From assembly GCA_964432595.1 (NCBI GenBank), contig CAYSOF010000023.1, forward strand, positions 1 through 64,000: a DNA stretch of 64,000 nucleotides, written 5' to 3'. The notes below the pieces were generated by a model. That model saw only the letters and a program-made list of their open reading frames with translations, was not told where the DNA came from and did no database searches. A program made the position numbers and the translations under genes. Each line of letters begins with the position of its first letter. Positions within the stretch are counted from its first letter, which is position 1. Of this stretch, positions 54,290 through 63,594 are shown piece by piece. The stretch comes from DASYLJ01 sp964432595 (GTDB taxonomy: Bacteria; Desulfobacterota; Binatia; DP-6).

Positions 54290-56070
54290 CCACCTACCGC
54301 CGGGTGCTCGCGTACCTGCGGCCGTACATCTGGCCGCAGGGCGTGTGTGCCGTCACGTTCATGCTCGGGTTCAGCGCACTCGAGAGCAGCGTACCGTTCC
54401 TCGTGCGCTTCACGTTCGACGAGGTCTTCAGCCAGCAGCGGCGCGAGATGCTCCCGCTCGCCGTGTTCGCGGTCGTCGGCGCGGCGCTGCTGCGGGGCGG
54501 CCTCAGCTTCGGCTCGGGCTACCTCACCGATTGGATCGGCCAGCGCGTCATCACCGACATGCGCAACGAGCTGACCGCGCATCTCCAGCGGCTCGACCTG
54601 GCGTTCTTCAACAAGCAGCGTGCCGGCCAGATCGTCTCGCGCGTGACCGCCGACGTCGTGCTGGTCCGCAGCACCGTCACCGACGCGATCAAGTCGATCT
54701 TCCAGGACACCACCACGCTGATCGGCTTGATCGGCGTGGCCATCTACATGGACTGGGTGCTCGCGCTGCTCGCGGTCAGCCTCTTCCCCGTCGCGGCGCT
54801 GCCGATCCGCTCGTTTTCGAAGCAGCTGCGGCAGAACAGCCGCCGCCAGCAGGAGGCGACGGGGCGGCTCAACGGCATGCTGCACGAGAACGTGCAGGGC
54901 AACCGCGTCGTGAAGGCGTTCGGGCAGGAGCGCTACGAGGAAGGGCGCTTCCACGACCAGGACGAGCGCATCTTCCACTTCTACATGAAGGCCAGCCGAC
55001 TGCGGTCGCTGCCCGTCACCGAGGTGCTCGCCGGTGCGGCGATCGCCGGCATCATCTGGTACGGCGGCGCGAGCGTCATGGCGGGCACGCGCACGCAGGG
55101 CAGCTTCTTCGGGTTCATCATCACCGTCGTGCTGCTGTACGAGCCGTTCAAGAAGCTGGTCCGCACGAACTTCACGATCCAGCAGGGCATGGCCGGCGCG
55201 GAGCGGGTGTTCGCGCTGCTGGACACGCACCCGCAGGTGACCGACCGGCCGAACGCGGTCGCGCTGACGGGGGTGCGCCGCGGCATCGTCCTCGAGGACG
55301 TCGAGTTCGAGTACGACCCGGGCGAACCGGTGCTGCACGACGTCTCGTTGACGATCGGCGCGGGCGAGGTCGTCGCGCTGGTCGGCATGAGCGGCGGCGG
55401 CAAGAGCACGCTCGCCGACCTGATCCCGCGATTCTACGACGTCACGCGCGGCCGCATCATGATCGACGGCGTCGACATCCGCGACCTCACCATCGCCAGC
55501 CTGCGCGCGCACATCGCGGTGGTCACGCAGTTCACGTTCCTCTTCAACGACACGGTGCTGGCGAACATCGCGTACGGCCGGGCCGATGCGACGGCGGCGG
55601 AGGTCGAGGCGGCGGCGCGCGCCGCGAACGCGCACGACTTCATCGTCGCGCTGCCGAAGGGCTACGAGACGCAGATCGGCGATCTGGGCGTGCGGTTGTC
55701 GGGTGGCCAGCGCCAGCGCCTCGCGATCGCGCGCGCGTTGCTCAAGAACGCGCCGATCCTGATCCTCGACGAGGCGACGTCCGCGCTCGACACCGAGTCG
55801 GAGGGCCTCGTGCAGGAGGCGCTCGAACGGCTCATGGCGAACCGCACGACGCTCGTGGTGGCGCATCGGCTGTCGACCGTGCGGCGCGCGAACCGGATCG
55901 TCGTCATCGTGCGCGGGCGGATCGTCGAGAGCGGGACGCACGACGAGCTCCTCGCGAACGGGCAGGAGTACCGCAAGCTGTACGAGCTGCAGTTCGGCCA
56001 GACGGAGCCCGAGACGGAGCCGGTCGCCGAAGTGGCCCGGCCGGCCGCGGGTGCGAGCCGCAGCGGGTAG
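54286..56070 (+). CDS. msbA: Lipid A export ABC transporter, MsbA type
   Basis: The 594-residue half-transporter has six membrane segments (residues ~20-310) fused to an ATPase with Walker A G-M-S-G-G-G-K-S-T, signature L-S-G-G-Q-R-Q-R-L-A, Walker B I-L-I-L-D-E-A-T-S-A-L-D and switch V-V-A-H-R-L-S-T. It flips lipid A-core across the inner membrane. The GTG start overlaps lpxB. Placement between lpxB and waaA supports MsbA rather than another exporter. Confidence 0.93.
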   Translation: MTTYRRVLAYLRPYIWPQGVCAVTFMLGFSALESSVPFLVRFTFDEVFSQQRREMLPLAVFAVVGAALLRGGLSFGSGYLTDWIGQRVITDMRNELTAHLQRLDLAFFNKQRAGQIVSRVTADVVLVRSTVTDAIKSIFQDTTTLIGLIGVAIYMDWVLALLAVSLFPVAALPIRSFSKQLRQNSRRQQEATGRLNGMLHENVQGNRVVKAFGQERYEEGRFHDQDERIFHFYMKASRLRSLPVTEVLAGAAIAGIIWYGGASVMAGTRTQGSFFGFIITVVLLYEPFKKLVRTNFTIQQGMAGAERVFALLDTHPQVTDRPNAVALTGVRRGIVLEDVEFEYDPGEPVLHDVSLTIGAGEVVALVGMSGGGKSTLADLIPRFYDVTRGRIMIDGVDIRDLTIASLRAHIAVVTQFTFLFNDTVLANIAYGRADATAAEVEAAARAANAHDFIVALPKGYETQIGDLGVRLSGGQRQRLAIARALLKNAPILILDEATSALDTESEGLVQEALERLMANRTTLVVAHRLSTVRRANRIVVIVRGRIVESGTHDELLANGQEYRKLYELQFGQTEPETEPVAEVARPAAGASRSG

Positions 56071-56075
56071 GGCGC

Positions 56076-56819
56076 GTGGGCGCGGGGGAGGCGCAGCGTC
56101 GGCGGGCGCGGGAGAGCGCCAGGCCGGAAGACTCGCCGTTCCGACACGGCTGGACGTGGCGGGATCGCGTGCTCGTCCAGCTCGCGGGCTACTGGATCGC
56201 CGTCGGGCTGCGCCTGCTGTACCGGACGCTGCGGATACGCGTCGACGACGCGGCCGGCGTCGTCGACGGATGGCGGCGCGGCGAGCGCGTCGTGTGGGCG
56301 ACGTGGCACGACGGGATCATCCTGCTCCCGTTGATGAAGACGCGCGTCGAGCGCGGGCTCCGGCCGCGCGTCATGCTGAGCTGGCACCGCGACGGCGAGA
56401 TCGCCGCGCAGGCGGTGCAGCGGTTCGGCGTGCGCGTGATCCGCGGCTCGTCGACACGCGGCTGGCTCGGTGCGCTGCGCGGGCTGGTCGACGCCAACAT
56501 GCGCGGAGACGACCTCGTCGTGGTGCCCGACGGGCCGCGCGGGCCGCGGGGCGAGGCGAAGGAGGGCGTCGTCCAGCTGGCCCGCGTGACGGGCCTGCCG
56601 GTCGTCGCGATCGGCCTCGCGGCGACGCCGGTCAAGCGCTTCGGCAGCTGGGACCGCATGCAGCTGCCGCTGCCGTTCGCGCGGGTGGCGATCGTGCTCA
56701 GCGCGCCCGTACCGATCGATCGACGGACCGCCGCAGCGGCGTCGCTCGCCGCGGTGCAAGCGGCGCTCGTCGACGTCGCGGCGCGCGCGGCGGCCCACGT
56801 GGGAACGGTCCCCCTATGA
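56076..56819 (+). CDS. DUF374-type lysophospholipid acyltransferase family protein
   Basis: From GTG 56076 the product has 247 residues. It shows one N-terminal hydrophobic helix, then V-W-A-T-W-H-D-G-I-I-L-L-P (H-D acyltransferase site), I-R-G-S-S-T-R-G-W, V-V-V-P-D-G-P-R-G-P-R and A-K-E-G-V-V-Q-L-A. These are the DUF374/LPLAT blocks. No LpxL or LpxM homologue is present, so it may add the secondary acyl chains to lipid A, an inference from its position between msbA and waaA. Its stop overlaps the waaA ATG. Confidence 0.85.
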   Translation: MGAGEAQRRRARESARPEDSPFRHGWTWRDRVLVQLAGYWIAVGLRLLYRTLRIRVDDAAGVVDGWRRGERVVWATWHDGIILLPLMKTRVERGLRPRVMLSWHRDGEIAAQAVQRFGVRVIRGSSTRGWLGALRGLVDANMRGDDLVVVPDGPRGPRGEAKEGVVQLARVTGLPVVAIGLAATPVKRFGSWDRMQLPLPFARVAIVLSAPVPIDRRTAAAASLAAVQAALVDVAARAAAHVGTVPL

Positions 56820-58120
56820 CCGCCGGGGTGTACCGTGCCGTCATGCGGCTCGCGTCGGCGGGCGCGACGGTGGCGTCCTTCCTTCCGGGGCTGCCCGCGC
56901 GCTGGCGCGGCGTCGGGGACCGGCTCGGGCGGCTGGCGCCCGACGAGCGGGCGGCGGCGTCGAGCGCGGCGGCGATGTGGATCCATGCGGCGTCGGTGGG
57001 CGAGCTCACCGCGGTACGCCCGCTGCTCGCGCAGCTGCGGACGCGCTTCCCCGGGCGCCTCGTCGTGGTGTCGACGACGACGCGGACGGGCCTCGCCCTC
57101 GCGCGTGACCTGCCCGACGTGCACCTCGCGTTCCTGCTGCCCCTCGACGCGCCAGGGCCGATGCGCAGCCTCCTGCGAACGTTCCGGCTCGACGCGTTCT
57201 TCTTCACCGAGACCGAGATCTGGCCGACGTTGCTCACGGCGCTCGCGCACGAGCGGGTGCCGGCGATCATGGTGAGCGGCCGCATCAGCGAGCGCACGCT
57301 CGCCCGCGCGCGCTGGCTGCGCCCCATCTACCGCACCGCCCTCGCCACCGTCACCTGCTGCATGCAGACCGACGCCGACGCGGCGCGCATCATCGCGCTC
57401 GGCGCGGATCCTCGGCGCGTCCAGGTCGCCGGCAGCCTCAAGTTCGACGCGGACGTGGCGGAAGCGCCTGCGGACGTCCGGACGGTGGGCGCGCTGCTCG
57501 ACGGGCGCACCGTGGTCGTCGCGGGCAGCACGCACGAGGGCGAGGAGACGATCCTCGCCGACGTGCTGGTGAAGCTCGGGCTCGGTCATCCCGGCCTCGT
57601 GCTGTTGCTGGCGCCGCGACATCCCGAGCGGTTCGACGGCGTGGCCGATGCGATCGCGGCGCGCGGCGTGCCGCTGGTGCGCTGGAGCGCGCTCGTGGCC
57701 GGCACCGGGACGGTGCCGGACCAGGCGTGTGTGGTGCTGCTCGATACGGTCGGCCAGCTCGCGCACTGCTACGCCCTCGGGCAGGTGGCGTTCGTCGGCG
57801 GAAGCCTCGTGCCGATCGGTGGGCACAACGTCATCGAGCCGGCGCGACACAGCCGGCCCGTGCTCGTCGGTCCGTACACGCAGAACGCCGGACCCGTGGT
57901 CGAGCGGCTGCTGGCGGCGAACGGCGGCATGCGCGTCGGCACGCCCGATCAGCTCGCGTTGGCGCTCGACCACCTCCTCGCCGAGCCGGAGCGCGCGCAC
58001 GACATGGGGCTGCGGGCGTGGTCCGCCGCGCAAACGGGGCAGGGTGCCGTCGAGCGGCACATGAAGATCATCGCGACCGTGCTCGAGTCCGCGACGTTCG
58101 CGCGTGCCGCGACGGGCTGA
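56816..58120 (+). CDS. waaA: 3-deoxy-D-manno-octulosonic acid transferase
   Basis: The 434-residue GT30 enzyme has W-I-H-A-A-S-V-G-E-L-T-A (catalytic Glu), T-E-T-E-I-W-P-T-L, V-S-G-R-I-S-E-R-T and A-F-V-G-G-S-L-V-P-I-G-G-H-N-V-I-E-P-A. It transfers Kdo from CMP-Kdo to the lipid A precursor at the inner membrane. Whether it adds one or two Kdo cannot be read; the later kdkA-like gene would fit a phosphorylated single Kdo. lpxK overlaps its stop by one base. Confidence 0.96.
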   Translation: MTAGVYRAVMRLASAGATVASFLPGLPARWRGVGDRLGRLAPDERAAASSAAAMWIHAASVGELTAVRPLLAQLRTRFPGRLVVVSTTTRTGLALARDLPDVHLAFLLPLDAPGPMRSLLRTFRLDAFFFTETEIWPTLLTALAHERVPAIMVSGRISERTLARARWLRPIYRTALATVTCCMQTDADAARIIALGADPRRVQVAGSLKFDADVAEAPADVRTVGALLDGRTVVVAGSTHEGEETILADVLVKLGLGHPGLVLLLAPRHPERFDGVADAIAARGVPLVRWSALVAGTGTVPDQACVVLLDTVGQLAHCYALGQVAFVGGSLVPIGGHNVIEPARHSRPVLVGPYTQNAGPVVERLLAANGGMRVGTPDQLALALDHLLAEPERAHDMGLRAWSAAQTGQGAVERHMKIIATVLESATFARAATG

Positions 58121-59154
58121 TGGCGGGCGGTCTCGCCGGGGTGGTGGAGAGGGCCTGGAGCCCGCGTACGGCGGCCGAGCACGCGCTGCAGCTCGGGCTG
58201 CGGCCGTTCGCCGTCGCGTACGGCGCGGCGGTGGGCGCGCGGAACGCGCTCTACGATCTCGGCTGGCTGCCGTCGGCGCACGTGCCGGCGCGCGTGATCA
58301 GCGTCGGCAACCTGACGGTCGGCGGCACCGGCAAGACGCCCGCGGCGCTCTGGCTGGCGGATCGGCTCGTGGCGCGCGGCCTGCGCGCCGGCATCGTCGC
58401 GCGCGGCTATCGCAAGCGGCGGCCGGGCGTGGTGGTCGTCGGCGTCGACGGCGAGGCGCTGGTCGCGCCGGAGGAGGGCGGTGACGAAGCCGTGATGCTC
58501 GCGCGGCGATTCGCGGGACCGGTGGTGACGGGCGAACGGCGCGCCGAAGCGGCGGCGGCCGCGGTCGCGCAGTTCGCGCTCGACGTCGTCGTGCTGGACG
58601 ACGGCTTCCAGCATCGCGCCCTGCGGCGGGACGCGGACCTGGTGCTGATGAGCGACGATCCGGCCGCCGGCCGGCTGCTGCCCGCGGGCTCGCGGCGCGA
58701 GCCGCTCGCGTCGCTCGCGCGCGCGCGGGCGGTGCTCGCCGTCGGCGACGGCGTCCCGCCGACGCCGGCGGCGCTGCCCCGGTTCGCGGCGCGGGTGGAG
58801 GCGACCGCGCTGGTGGATGCGACGGCGGAGGGCTGGCGCACCGCGCCCCTCGCCGGGCTCGACGGCGCGCGCGTCGTGGCGGTCTCGGGCGTCGCGCGTC
58901 CCGAGCGCTTCGTCGCCCTGCTCGCGCGCTGCGGCGCGAAGGTGCGGCGGCACATCGCCTTCCCGGATCATCACACCTACGCCTCGGTCGACGTCGCGGC
59001 GCTCGTGGCGGCGTCGGCCGAAGGGCTCCTGGTCACGACCGAGAAGGACCTGGTCAAGCTGGCCGAGATTCCGGGGCTGCGGGCCCTGCGCGCGCTCCGC
59101 GTGGAGCTGGTCGTCGAGCGCGGCGACGCGCTCGTCGACCTGCTGCTGGCGTGA
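58120..59154 (+). CDS. lpxK: Tetraacyldisaccharide 4'-kinase
   Basis: The 344-residue product has the LpxK Walker A V-G-G-T-G-K-T-P-A, R-G-Y-R-K-R, G-D-E-A-V-M-L-A-R, and V-V-L-D-D-G-F-Q-H-R-A-L, the catalytic Asp-Asp motif. F-P-D-H-H-T-Y and T-T-E-K-D-L-V-K-L mark the C-terminal domain. It phosphorylates the lipid A 4' position. A 91-base gap before waaF is one of the longest gaps in the operon. Confidence 0.96.
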   Translation: MAGGLAGVVERAWSPRTAAEHALQLGLRPFAVAYGAAVGARNALYDLGWLPSAHVPARVISVGNLTVGGTGKTPAALWLADRLVARGLRAGIVARGYRKRRPGVVVVGVDGEALVAPEEGGDEAVMLARRFAGPVVTGERRAEAAAAAVAQFALDVVVLDDGFQHRALRRDADLVLMSDDPAAGRLLPAGSRREPLASLARARAVLAVGDGVPPTPAALPRFAARVEATALVDATAEGWRTAPLAGLDGARVVAVSGVARPERFVALLARCGAKVRRHIAFPDHHTYASVDVAALVAASAEGLLVTTEKDLVKLAEIPGLRALRALRVELVVERGDALVDLLLA

Positions 59155-59245
59155 CCCGATCGACGCATGCGGGCCGGTCGGGGCCAAGTGGCATTGCACC
59201 CGGATTGACGGTAGACGGCACGGATGCCGATTTGGAGGCCGAGCG

Positions 59246-60325
59246 ATGGCGGCCGCCGCCCGGTCTGACGCATGGGACGGACGGGCCGACGCGCCTGCGC
59301 TCCTGGTGGTGCAGACGAGCTTTCTGGGTGACGTCGTCCTGACCACGCCGCTCCTGAGCGCGCTGCGCGAGCGCGTGCGGCCGCGCCGGTTGGCGGTCCT
59401 GGTCCGTCCCGACGCGGTGGCGCTGGTCGACGGCCACCCGGCCGTCGACACGGTGCTGGTCGACGACAAGCGCGGCGCCGACCGCGGCCTCCGCGGGATC
59501 GTGCGGACGGCGGGACGGCTCCGTCGCGAGCGCTTCGACCTCGCGGTGTCGCCGCATCGCTCGTTGCGGACCGCGCTCGTGCTGGCGGCGGCCGGCATCC
59601 CGCGCCGGATCGGTTTCGCGACGAGCCGCGGCGCCTTCCTGTTCCACGAGCGCGTGCCGCGCGACCGCACGCGCCACGACGTCGACCGGAACCTCGCGCT
59701 CGTCGCGCCGTTCGGGCCACCGATGACGCCCGCGCCGGCGCTGCACGTCCCGGTCGCGGCCGACGCGGCGGCGCGCGCCGCGGCGCTCCTGCCGGCGGGG
59801 CCGGGGCCGCTGGTCGGCGTCGCGCCGGGATCGGTCTGGGCGACCAAGCGGTGGACGGCGGAGGGCTTCGCGGCCGTGGTGACGGCGCTGGCCGCCGAAG
59901 GCGCGCGCGTCGTGCTGCTCGGCGCGCCGAGCGATCGCGCGGTCGCCGACGAGGTCGCGCGACGGTCGGGCGGCGTGGCCACCGTGCTCGCGGGGCGCAC
60001 CGACCTCGCGACGTTGGTCGGCGTGGTCGATCGCCTGGCGTTGCTGGTGGCGAACGACAGCGCGCCGATGCACGTGGCGTGCGCGCGCGGCGTCCCCGTC
60101 GTCGCGGTGTTCTGCGCGACGACGCCCGCGCTGGGCTACGGACCCGTCGGTCCGAACGCCACGGTGGTCGAGGCGGACCTGGCCTGTCGTCCGTGCGGGC
60201 TGCACGGCGGGCGGTCGTGTCCGCGCGGCACCGAGGACTGCATGCGGCTGGTCGCACCGGCGCAGGTGCTGGCTGCTGCGCGTGCCCTGATGGCGGGAAG
60301 GCGCAGCACGGGCAGCGCGGCATGA
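59246..60325 (+). CDS. waaF: Lipopolysaccharide heptosyltransferase II-type glycosyltransferase (GT9)
   Basis: The 359-residue product has the WaaF layout: L-V-V-Q-T-S-F-L-G-D-V-V-L-T-T-P-L-L at the N-terminus, G-V-A-P-G-S-V-W-A-T-K-R-W in the donor fold, V-A-N-D-S-A-P-M-H-V-A-C-A and the Cys-rich R-P-C-G-L-H-G-G-R-S-C-P-R-G. It adds heptose to the inner core. GGAGG lies 7 bases before the ATG at 59246. Whether it acts as heptosyltransferase I or II is uncertain. The next gene overlaps as ATGA. Confidence 0.9.
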   Translation: MAAAARSDAWDGRADAPALLVVQTSFLGDVVLTTPLLSALRERVRPRRLAVLVRPDAVALVDGHPAVDTVLVDDKRGADRGLRGIVRTAGRLRRERFDLAVSPHRSLRTALVLAAAGIPRRIGFATSRGAFLFHERVPRDRTRHDVDRNLALVAPFGPPMTPAPALHVPVAADAAARAAALLPAGPGPLVGVAPGSVWATKRWTAEGFAAVVTALAAEGARVVLLGAPSDRAVADEVARRSGGVATVLAGRTDLATLVGVVDRLALLVANDSAPMHVACARGVPVVAVFCATTPALGYGPVGPNATVVEADLACRPCGLHGGRSCPRGTEDCMRLVAPAQVLAAARALMAGRRSTGSAA

Positions 60326-61059
60326 GCGAGGCCACCGTGCCGGTCGTCGCGGTGGTGGTGGCGAGTCGCGGCGGGGGCCGTCTGACGACCGCGCTCGACG
60401 CCGTGGAGTGGGCGTCGGAGCGCGTCGTGCTCGACCCGCTCGGGCGCATCGAGCCGGCGCAGCTGCCGAGCGGCGTCGCGCATCGGCGCGACACCGTCGC
60501 CGTCGACGCGCTGGGCACCGCGCCGTGGGTGCTCCTGCTGCGTGACGACGAGATCGCCCCGCCCGCGCTGCGCGACGCCGTCGCGGCCGCGATCGCCGTC
60601 GGCGAGCCGCGCGGGGTGCGGCGCCAGCTGCACGCGCTCGGTGCGGTGTTCGCCGTGGGCGGCGCCCCCATCCGATTCGCGGGGCGCGCGGGCACCCAGA
60701 TCGACGTGTGTCGTGGCTCCGATCTCGCCCTGCGCACGCGCGGCGTGCGCGCGCCGCTCGCGCCGCTCGAGCCCGCGCTCGTCGTCGCGCATGCGGAGTC
60801 CCTGGAGGCGGCGCTCGAGGCGCTCGACGCGGACAGCGCGACGACTGCGGCGCTGCTCGATCTGAGCGGCCGGACCGCGCGGCTGCGGGATCTCCTGTGG
60901 GCGCCGTGGATGGCGGGCGGCCGGGTGCTGTTCGCGCGCGTCCCGCGCCCGGTCGGCCTGGCGCGCTGGATCGTCGCCGTGCTCGTCGGCTACGGCGCCG
61001 TCGTCGCCCACGCCAAGCTCTGGGAGCGGGTGCGCAACCGGCCGCTGCGGATCGCATGA
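60322..61059 (+). CDS. Family 2-like glycosyltransferase of LPS core assembly
   Basis: The 245-residue product starts V-V-A-V-V-V-A-S-R-G-G-G-R and has V-L-L-L-R-D-D-E-I-A-P-P-A-L-R-D-A, which corresponds to the D-x-D-E block of WaaE/KdtX-like transferases (usual D-A-D-E). The C-terminus has a hydrophobic helix (W-I-V-A-V-L-V-G-Y-G-A-V-V). The nucleotide-binding half is short and divergent, so activity is uncertain. It lies between waaF and the Kdo kinase with overlaps on both sides, which supports a core sugar role. Confidence 0.62.
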   Translation: MSEATVPVVAVVVASRGGGRLTTALDAVEWASERVVLDPLGRIEPAQLPSGVAHRRDTVAVDALGTAPWVLLLRDDEIAPPALRDAVAAAIAVGEPRGVRRQLHALGAVFAVGGAPIRFAGRAGTQIDVCRGSDLALRTRGVRAPLAPLEPALVVAHAESLEAALEALDADSATTAALLDLSGRTARLRDLLWAPWMAGGRVLFARVPRPVGLARWIVAVLVGYGAVVAHAKLWERVRNRPLRIA

Positions 61060-61814
61060 CGCTACCCGCCGCCTACACCGTCCTGCGTGCCGGCGCGGTG
61101 CGCGTGGCCGTGCGCCGCGACCTCGCCGACGCGGTCGCGCCGTGGTTGCTCGCGCCGACGCTCGCGATCCCGGCGGGCGCCGAGCCCGTCGACGGCGGCC
61201 GCGGCGGCGCGTGGCGGCTGACGTTGCCGGGTGGGACGCGTGCGGTGCTGCGCTGCAATCGGCGCGGGGGCGCGATGGCGCGCGTCGCGGACGACACGTA
61301 CCTGAGCGTGGTCGGCCATCGTCCGCTGCGCGAGCTCGCCGTGACCGACGAAGCGCGACGGCGCGGCGTGCCGGCCCCCGAGGTCCTCGCGGTCCGCGTC
61401 GAGGGCGCGATCGTCTACCGCGGCGCGGTGCTGACGGCGGAGATCCCGGACGCGGTGACGCTCGTCGAGGCGCTGCGCGAGGCCGCCGACGCGCCGGCGC
61501 GCCGCGCGCTCATCGAGGCCGCGGGACGCGTCGTCGCGGGCATGCATCGCGCGGGGCTGCGGCACGCCGACCTGAACATGACGAACCTGATCGCGCGGAG
61601 CGGCGCGGGCGGCGTCGAGCTGTCCGTGCTGGACCTCGACCGGGCGTCGCTCTCGCGGCCGCCGCTCGGCCGGTGGGCACGGCGCCGCACGCTTCGCCGC
61701 CTGGCCCGCTCGTGGCGGAAGCTCGATCCGTCGGGCGTGCTCGCCGGGCCCGACGATCTCACCGCGTTCCGCGGCGCGTACGCCGCGCAGCTGGGGGCGC
61801 CGTGCGCGTGCTGA
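61056..61814 (+). CDS. kdkA: 3-deoxy-D-manno-octulosonic acid kinase-like protein
   Basis: The 252-residue product belongs to the LPS kinase fold: R-A-V-L-R-C-N-R-R-G-G (Gly-rich front), a catalytic loop L-R-H-A-D-L-N-M-T-N-L-I and the metal site V-L-D-L-D-R-A. H-A-D-L-N-x-x-N is typical of KdkA, which phosphorylates Kdo when only one Kdo is added. Its start overlaps the GT gene (ATGA), and the next GT9 gene begins 13 bases before its stop. Confidence 0.82.
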   Translation: MTLPAAYTVLRAGAVRVAVRRDLADAVAPWLLAPTLAIPAGAEPVDGGRGGAWRLTLPGGTRAVLRCNRRGGAMARVADDTYLSVVGHRPLRELAVTDEARRRGVPAPEVLAVRVEGAIVYRGAVLTAEIPDAVTLVEALREAADAPARRALIEAAGRVVAGMHRAGLRHADLNMTNLIARSGAGGVELSVLDLDRASLSRPPLGRWARRRTLRRLARSWRKLDPSGVLAGPDDLTAFRGAYAAQLGAPCAC

Positions 61815-62788
61815 TCGTCCTCCCGGGCGCGATCGGCGACGTCGTGCGCGCGCTGCCGCTGCTCGGCCGCCTGCGGCACGGGCTGCCCGGCGCGCACATC
61901 GCGTGGGCGGTCGAGCCGCCGTCGGCGCCGCTGCTCGCCGGGCATCCGTGGCTCGACGACGTGCTGGTCTTCGCGCGTCGCGACGGGCTGCGCGCCGTCG
62001 GGCCGCTCCTGCGCCGCGTGCGCGCCGGCCGCTTCGACGTGGCGCTCGATCTCGGCCGCGGCATCAAGAGCGCGCTGATCGCGCGCGCGTCCGGCGCCCG
62101 CGAGCGGCTCGGCTTCGCGCGCGCGGATGCGCGCGAGGGCAGCTGGCTCTTCGCGACGCGGCGGCTGCCGGCGCAGGGCGTCGCGCGCTCGAAGCTCGAG
62201 CAGTTCCTCGCCTTCGGCGAGCTGCTCGGCGTGCCGCCGGCGCCCGTGGCGTTCGGCCTGGCGCCGACGGCGGCGGAGGCCGCCGAGGCCGCGACGCTCA
62301 CCGCGGGCCTGCCGTCGCCGCTCGTGGCGGCGTGCCTCGGCTCGTCGTGTCCGTCGCGGCGGTGGTTCCCGGCACCGACGCGGGTCGTGCTCGACGCGCT
62401 CGGCGGCGGCGCCCTGCTGCTCGGGACCTCCGCCGACACGCCGTTCGCGGCGGCGGTGGCGGCGGGCGCCGGGGGCCCCGTGCGCGACCTGACGGGGAAC
62501 ACGTCGCTGCGGCAACTGCTCGCGGTGCTGGCGCGCGCCGACGTGGCGTTCGGACCCGACTCGGGCGCGCTGCATCTGGCGGCGGCGGTCGGGACGCCGG
62601 TCGTGTCGCTGTGGGGCGCCACCAGCGCGGCGCGGTCGGCGCCGTACGGATCGGAGCACCGCGTGCTCGAGGGCGTGTCGCCGTGCGCGCCGTGCTTCCT
62701 GAAGCGCTGCCCCATCGGCCGCGAGTGCATGCGCCACATCCGTCCCGAGGACGTCCTCGCGCACGCGACGGAGGCGCTGGCGGCGTGA
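61802..62788 (+). CDS. GT9 heptosyltransferase-like protein (second copy)
   Basis: The GTG at 61802 gives 328 residues. The N-terminus L-I-V-L-P-G-A-I-G-D-V-V-R-A-L-P-L-L, the donor motif F-G-P-D-S-G-A-L-H-L-A-A-A and the terminal C-A-P-C-F-L-K-R-C-P match the heptosyltransferase family. Different N-terminal and Cys blocks separate it from the waaF gene 1.5 kb upstream. With waaF it could supply the two inner-core heptoses. Confidence 0.88.
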   Translation: MRVLIVLPGAIGDVVRALPLLGRLRHGLPGAHIAWAVEPPSAPLLAGHPWLDDVLVFARRDGLRAVGPLLRRVRAGRFDVALDLGRGIKSALIARASGARERLGFARADAREGSWLFATRRLPAQGVARSKLEQFLAFGELLGVPPAPVAFGLAPTAAEAAEAATLTAGLPSPLVAACLGSSCPSRRWFPAPTRVVLDALGGGALLLGTSADTPFAAAVAAGAGGPVRDLTGNTSLRQLLAVLARADVAFGPDSGALHLAAAVGTPVVSLWGATSAARSAPYGSEHRVLEGVSPCAPCFLKRCPIGRECMRHIRPEDVLAHATEALAA

Positions 62789-63594
62789 GCGACTACGGGC
62801 GATGGAAGCGAGACGGCTGGCGGGGATGGCGCCTCGCCGGCGCGCCGCTCGACGAGGCGGCCTGCTTCGCCGCCGCGGAGAGCGGCGAGGGGCGGACATC
62901 GCGACACGCACGCAGCCTGCGTCTCGACGCGTCGCCGGCCGCGGTCTGGGTGAAGGCCTATCCGGCGCCGGGCGCGCGGCGGGCGCGGCAGGCCTTCGTG
63001 ATGGGCCGGGCGCTCGCGGCGAGCGGGTTCGCGGCGCCGGAGACGTTGCTCGTCGCGTGGCGCCGCCGCGCGGGCGTCCTCGTGACGCGCGACACGGGCG
63101 GCGAGGACCTCTTGGCGCTCGTCGGCCGCCTGGGCGGCGGCGCGGCGACGCGGGCGGCCAAGCGCGCGCTGCTGGCGAACCTCGGCGTGGCGGTCGGTCG
63201 GCTCCACCAGGCCGGCTTCGTCCACGGCGACCTCGTGCCGCCGAACCTGCGCGTGCGCGACGACGGCACGTTCGTGTTTCTCGACAACGATCGCACGCGC
63301 CGCGGGCTGCTCGCGGTGGGCGCTCGGCGGAATCTCGTCCAGCTCGGCCGCTTCGTCGTGCCGGGACTCGCCGCGACGGATCGTGCGCGCGTGCTCGCGG
63401 CGTACGGGCGGACGTGCGGTCTCGATCGGCGCGCGCGCCATCGCCTCGGGCGCTGGGTGGCGCGGAAGATCATGGCGCGGCGCTGCGCGATCGACCACAT
63501 CCCGTCGGATGTGGCGACCCGCGCGGGGTTCATGGCGCTGATGCGCAGCGGCGGGCCGTTCGATCCGGCGCGGCCGGCGGGAGGCGCCGCGTGA
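62785..63594 (+). CDS. Lipopolysaccharide core kinase (WaaP/InaA family)
   Basis: The 269-residue product has W-V-K-A-Y-P-A-P-G-A-R-R-A-R-Q (Lys of the ATP site), V-L-V-T-R-D-T-G-G-E, the catalytic loop G-F-V-H-G-D-L-V-P-P-N-L and V-F-L-D-N-D-R-T-R-R. H-G-D-L...N and L-D-N-D are the WaaP/InaA signatures. It probably phosphorylates a core heptose. With the kdkA-like gene this gives two LPS kinases in 1.8 kb. Start and stop overlap neighbours as GTGA. Confidence 0.86.
   Translation: MSDYGRWKRDGWRGWRLAGAPLDEAACFAAAESGEGRTSRHARSLRLDASPAAVWVKAYPAPGARRARQAFVMGRALAASGFAAPETLLVAWRRRAGVLVTRDTGGEDLLALVGRLGGGAATRAAKRALLANLGVAVGRLHQAGFVHGDLVPPNLRVRDDGTFVFLDNDRTRRGLLAVGARRNLVQLGRFVVPGLAATDRARVLAAYGRTCGLDRRARHRLGRWVARKIMARRCAIDHIPSDVATRAGFMALMRSGGPFDPARPAGGAA

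Noticed and set aside
59205..59233. TTGACG before waaF as an internal promoter
   Set aside because: No acceptable -10 box lies 16-18 bases downstream.
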